Below are positions 4,957-5,786 of a DNA stretch of 5,786 nt, piece by piece; the first letter of the stretch is position 1, and the number at the start of each line of letters is the position of its first letter. The position numbers were made by a program, and so were the translations under genes. This DNA is from Spirochaetaceae bacterium. GTDB taxonomy: Bacteria; Spirochaetota; Spirochaetia; Treponematales; Breznakiellaceae. Below the pieces are notes generated by a model. It did no database searches. It was given only the letters and a program-made list of their open reading frames with translations, and was not told the DNA's origin. The stretch lies in contig JAITAM010000247.1 of assembly GCA_031284085.1 (NCBI GenBank), forward strand, positions 1-5,786. The letters are read 5' to 3'.

Positions 4957-5778
4957 ATGAATATAGTTGATACTATCAAAATTGGTAAGAGTACAGCGCC
5001 ATTATATTTTAATACGAGTAATACTTTTTTATATCACGGTGATGCGTTATATTCACAAACTTTTACAGAAGAGTTTATTGATTTAATTGTAACATCACCG
5101 CCTTACAATGTAGATATTAAATATAACTCAAATCATGATGATTTAAGCTATGAAGAATATCTGGTTTTTACAACGAAATGGATAAAAAATTGTTTCTCTT
5201 GGACAAAAAATCAAGGGCGGTTTCTATTAAATATACCTTTAGATAAAAACAAAGGTGGACAAAAAAGTGTTGGGGCTGATATTACAAGTATAGCACAACA
5301 AGTCGGCTGGAAATATCACTCAACAATAATATGGAATGAAGGTAATATTTCTCGTAGAACCGCTTGGGGATCGTGGCTGTCAGCATCGTGTCCTTATGTT
5401 ATTGCTCCAGTGGAATTGATTGTTGTTTTGTACAAAGGAGACTGGAAAAAAACCGGCGGAACAGGTAAATCAGATATTACCAAACAGGAATTTATGGATT
5501 GGACAAATGGACTATGGACTTTCAATGGTGAAAGCAAAAAGCGTATTGGGCATCCGGCGCCGTTTCCTCTACAGTTACCCTATAGAGCGATAAAACTTTT
5601 TAGTTTTGTGAGTGATCTTGTTTTTGATCCATTTTCTGGAAGTGGTACCACATTGATTGCTGCATCAAATAATAATAGAGTCGGCGTTGGGCTGGAAATT
5701 GATCCAAAGTATTGTGAGATTGCAAAAAACAGAATACTTAATGAAACAGATACACTGAAAGGTGAAGATAATGAATGA
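4957..5778 (+). CDS. Type II-like DNA methyltransferase, beta class (N4-cytosine or N6-adenine)
   Basis: A 273-aa site-specific DNA amino-methyltransferase that uses SAM to modify an exocyclic amine in a short recognition site. Catalytic motif IV TSPPYN (46-51) precedes SAM motif I FDPFSGSGTT (223-232), the order that defines the beta class. Between them lie NIPLDKNKGG (92-101), IIWNEGNISRRTAWGSWLSA (124-143) and APVELIVVLYK (150-160), conserved in a subgroup of restriction-linked methyltransferases. Specificity residues probably lie within about 60-120 and 160-200. TSPPY is frequent in N4-cytosine enzymes but does not exclude N6-adenine. The start has only a weak GGGA (4948-4951). TATATT (4942-4947) resembles a -10 but sits very close to the ATG and lacks a -35. 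The gene is much AT-richer than its neighbours: 18 of 60 bases are G or C at 5041-5100 by hand count, against 35 of 60 at 541-600. That suggests horizontal acquisition. The next gene overlaps its end. Confidence 0.92.
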   Translation: MNIVDTIKIGKSTAPLYFNTSNTFLYHGDALYSQTFTEEFIDLIVTSPPYNVDIKYNSNHDDLSYEEYLVFTTKWIKNCFSWTKNQGRFLLNIPLDKNKGGQKSVGADITSIAQQVGWKYHSTIIWNEGNISRRTAWGSWLSASCPYVIAPVELIVVLYKGDWKKTGGTGKSDITKQEFMDWTNGLWTFNGESKKRIGHPAPFPLQLPYRAIKLFSFVSDLVFDPFSGSGTTLIAASNNNRVGVGLEIDPKYCEIAKNRILNETDTLKGEDNE

Positions 5779-5786
5779 AGAATTAA
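5771..5786 (+). CDS. Start of an overlapping downstream gene, possibly the cognate restriction endonuclease
   Basis: An ATG at 5771 opens a frame reading M-N-E-E-L that runs off the window. It overlaps the last eight bases of the methyltransferase gene. AAAGGTG (about 5758-5764) lies six bases upstream as a ribosome binding site. Such an overlap implies translational coupling, and in type II systems the gene coupled to a methyltransferase is commonly the restriction enzyme. Five codons cannot identify the product, so this is inference from position only. Confidence 0.45.

Overview
The window looks like a chromosomal segment of a host-associated anaerobe. A Treponema of the oral group is my best guess. 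It rests on mid-range base composition, the style of the protein sequences and the mix of genes, not on any marker gene, so it is tentative. There are four complete chromosomal-type genes, one complete DNA methyltransferase gene, and a partial gene at each edge.

Layout. At the left edge (1-154, minus strand) is the N-terminal end of a small protein resembling the Y1/IS200-like transposases associated with REP repeats (RAYT type). Next comes a 244-bp gap full of short near-palindromes with core GGGTCAGACCT. Then follow a THUMP-domain rRNA guanine-N2-methyltransferase of the RlmL/YpsC family (399-1610, plus), a 437-bp gap dominated by an 84-bp/21-bp tandem array carrying the same core (1721-2045), and a long-form HisG (2048-2902, minus), convergent with the methyltransferase. 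A 336-bp gap (2903-3238) holds more of the same repeats, including an inverted pair. A probable two-gene operon follows on the plus strand: a small FMN-binding split-barrel (PNPOx-like) protein and a PLP-dependent Cys/Met-metabolism enzyme (3239-4821). It ends at a strong intrinsic terminator (4844-4882). Beyond it lies visibly AT-richer DNA with a beta-class DNA methyltransferase (4957-5778). The start of an overlapping downstream gene (5771 onward) is a good candidate for the partner restriction enzyme.

How it fits together. The left 3.1 kb is conventional genes separated by one family of repeats, with a possible repeat-mobilising transposase at the edge. The repeats fill every intergenic gap up to about 3132, are absent from the coding sequences and do not occur to the right of that point. 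hisG stands alone, with no other histidine gene visible, and has repeats of the same family on both sides. The right end looks like a restriction-modification module joined on just after the terminator of the PLP-enzyme operon.

The most interesting signal is the repeat family and its possible link to the RAYT-like gene. I see no CRISPR array, tRNA or rRNA.
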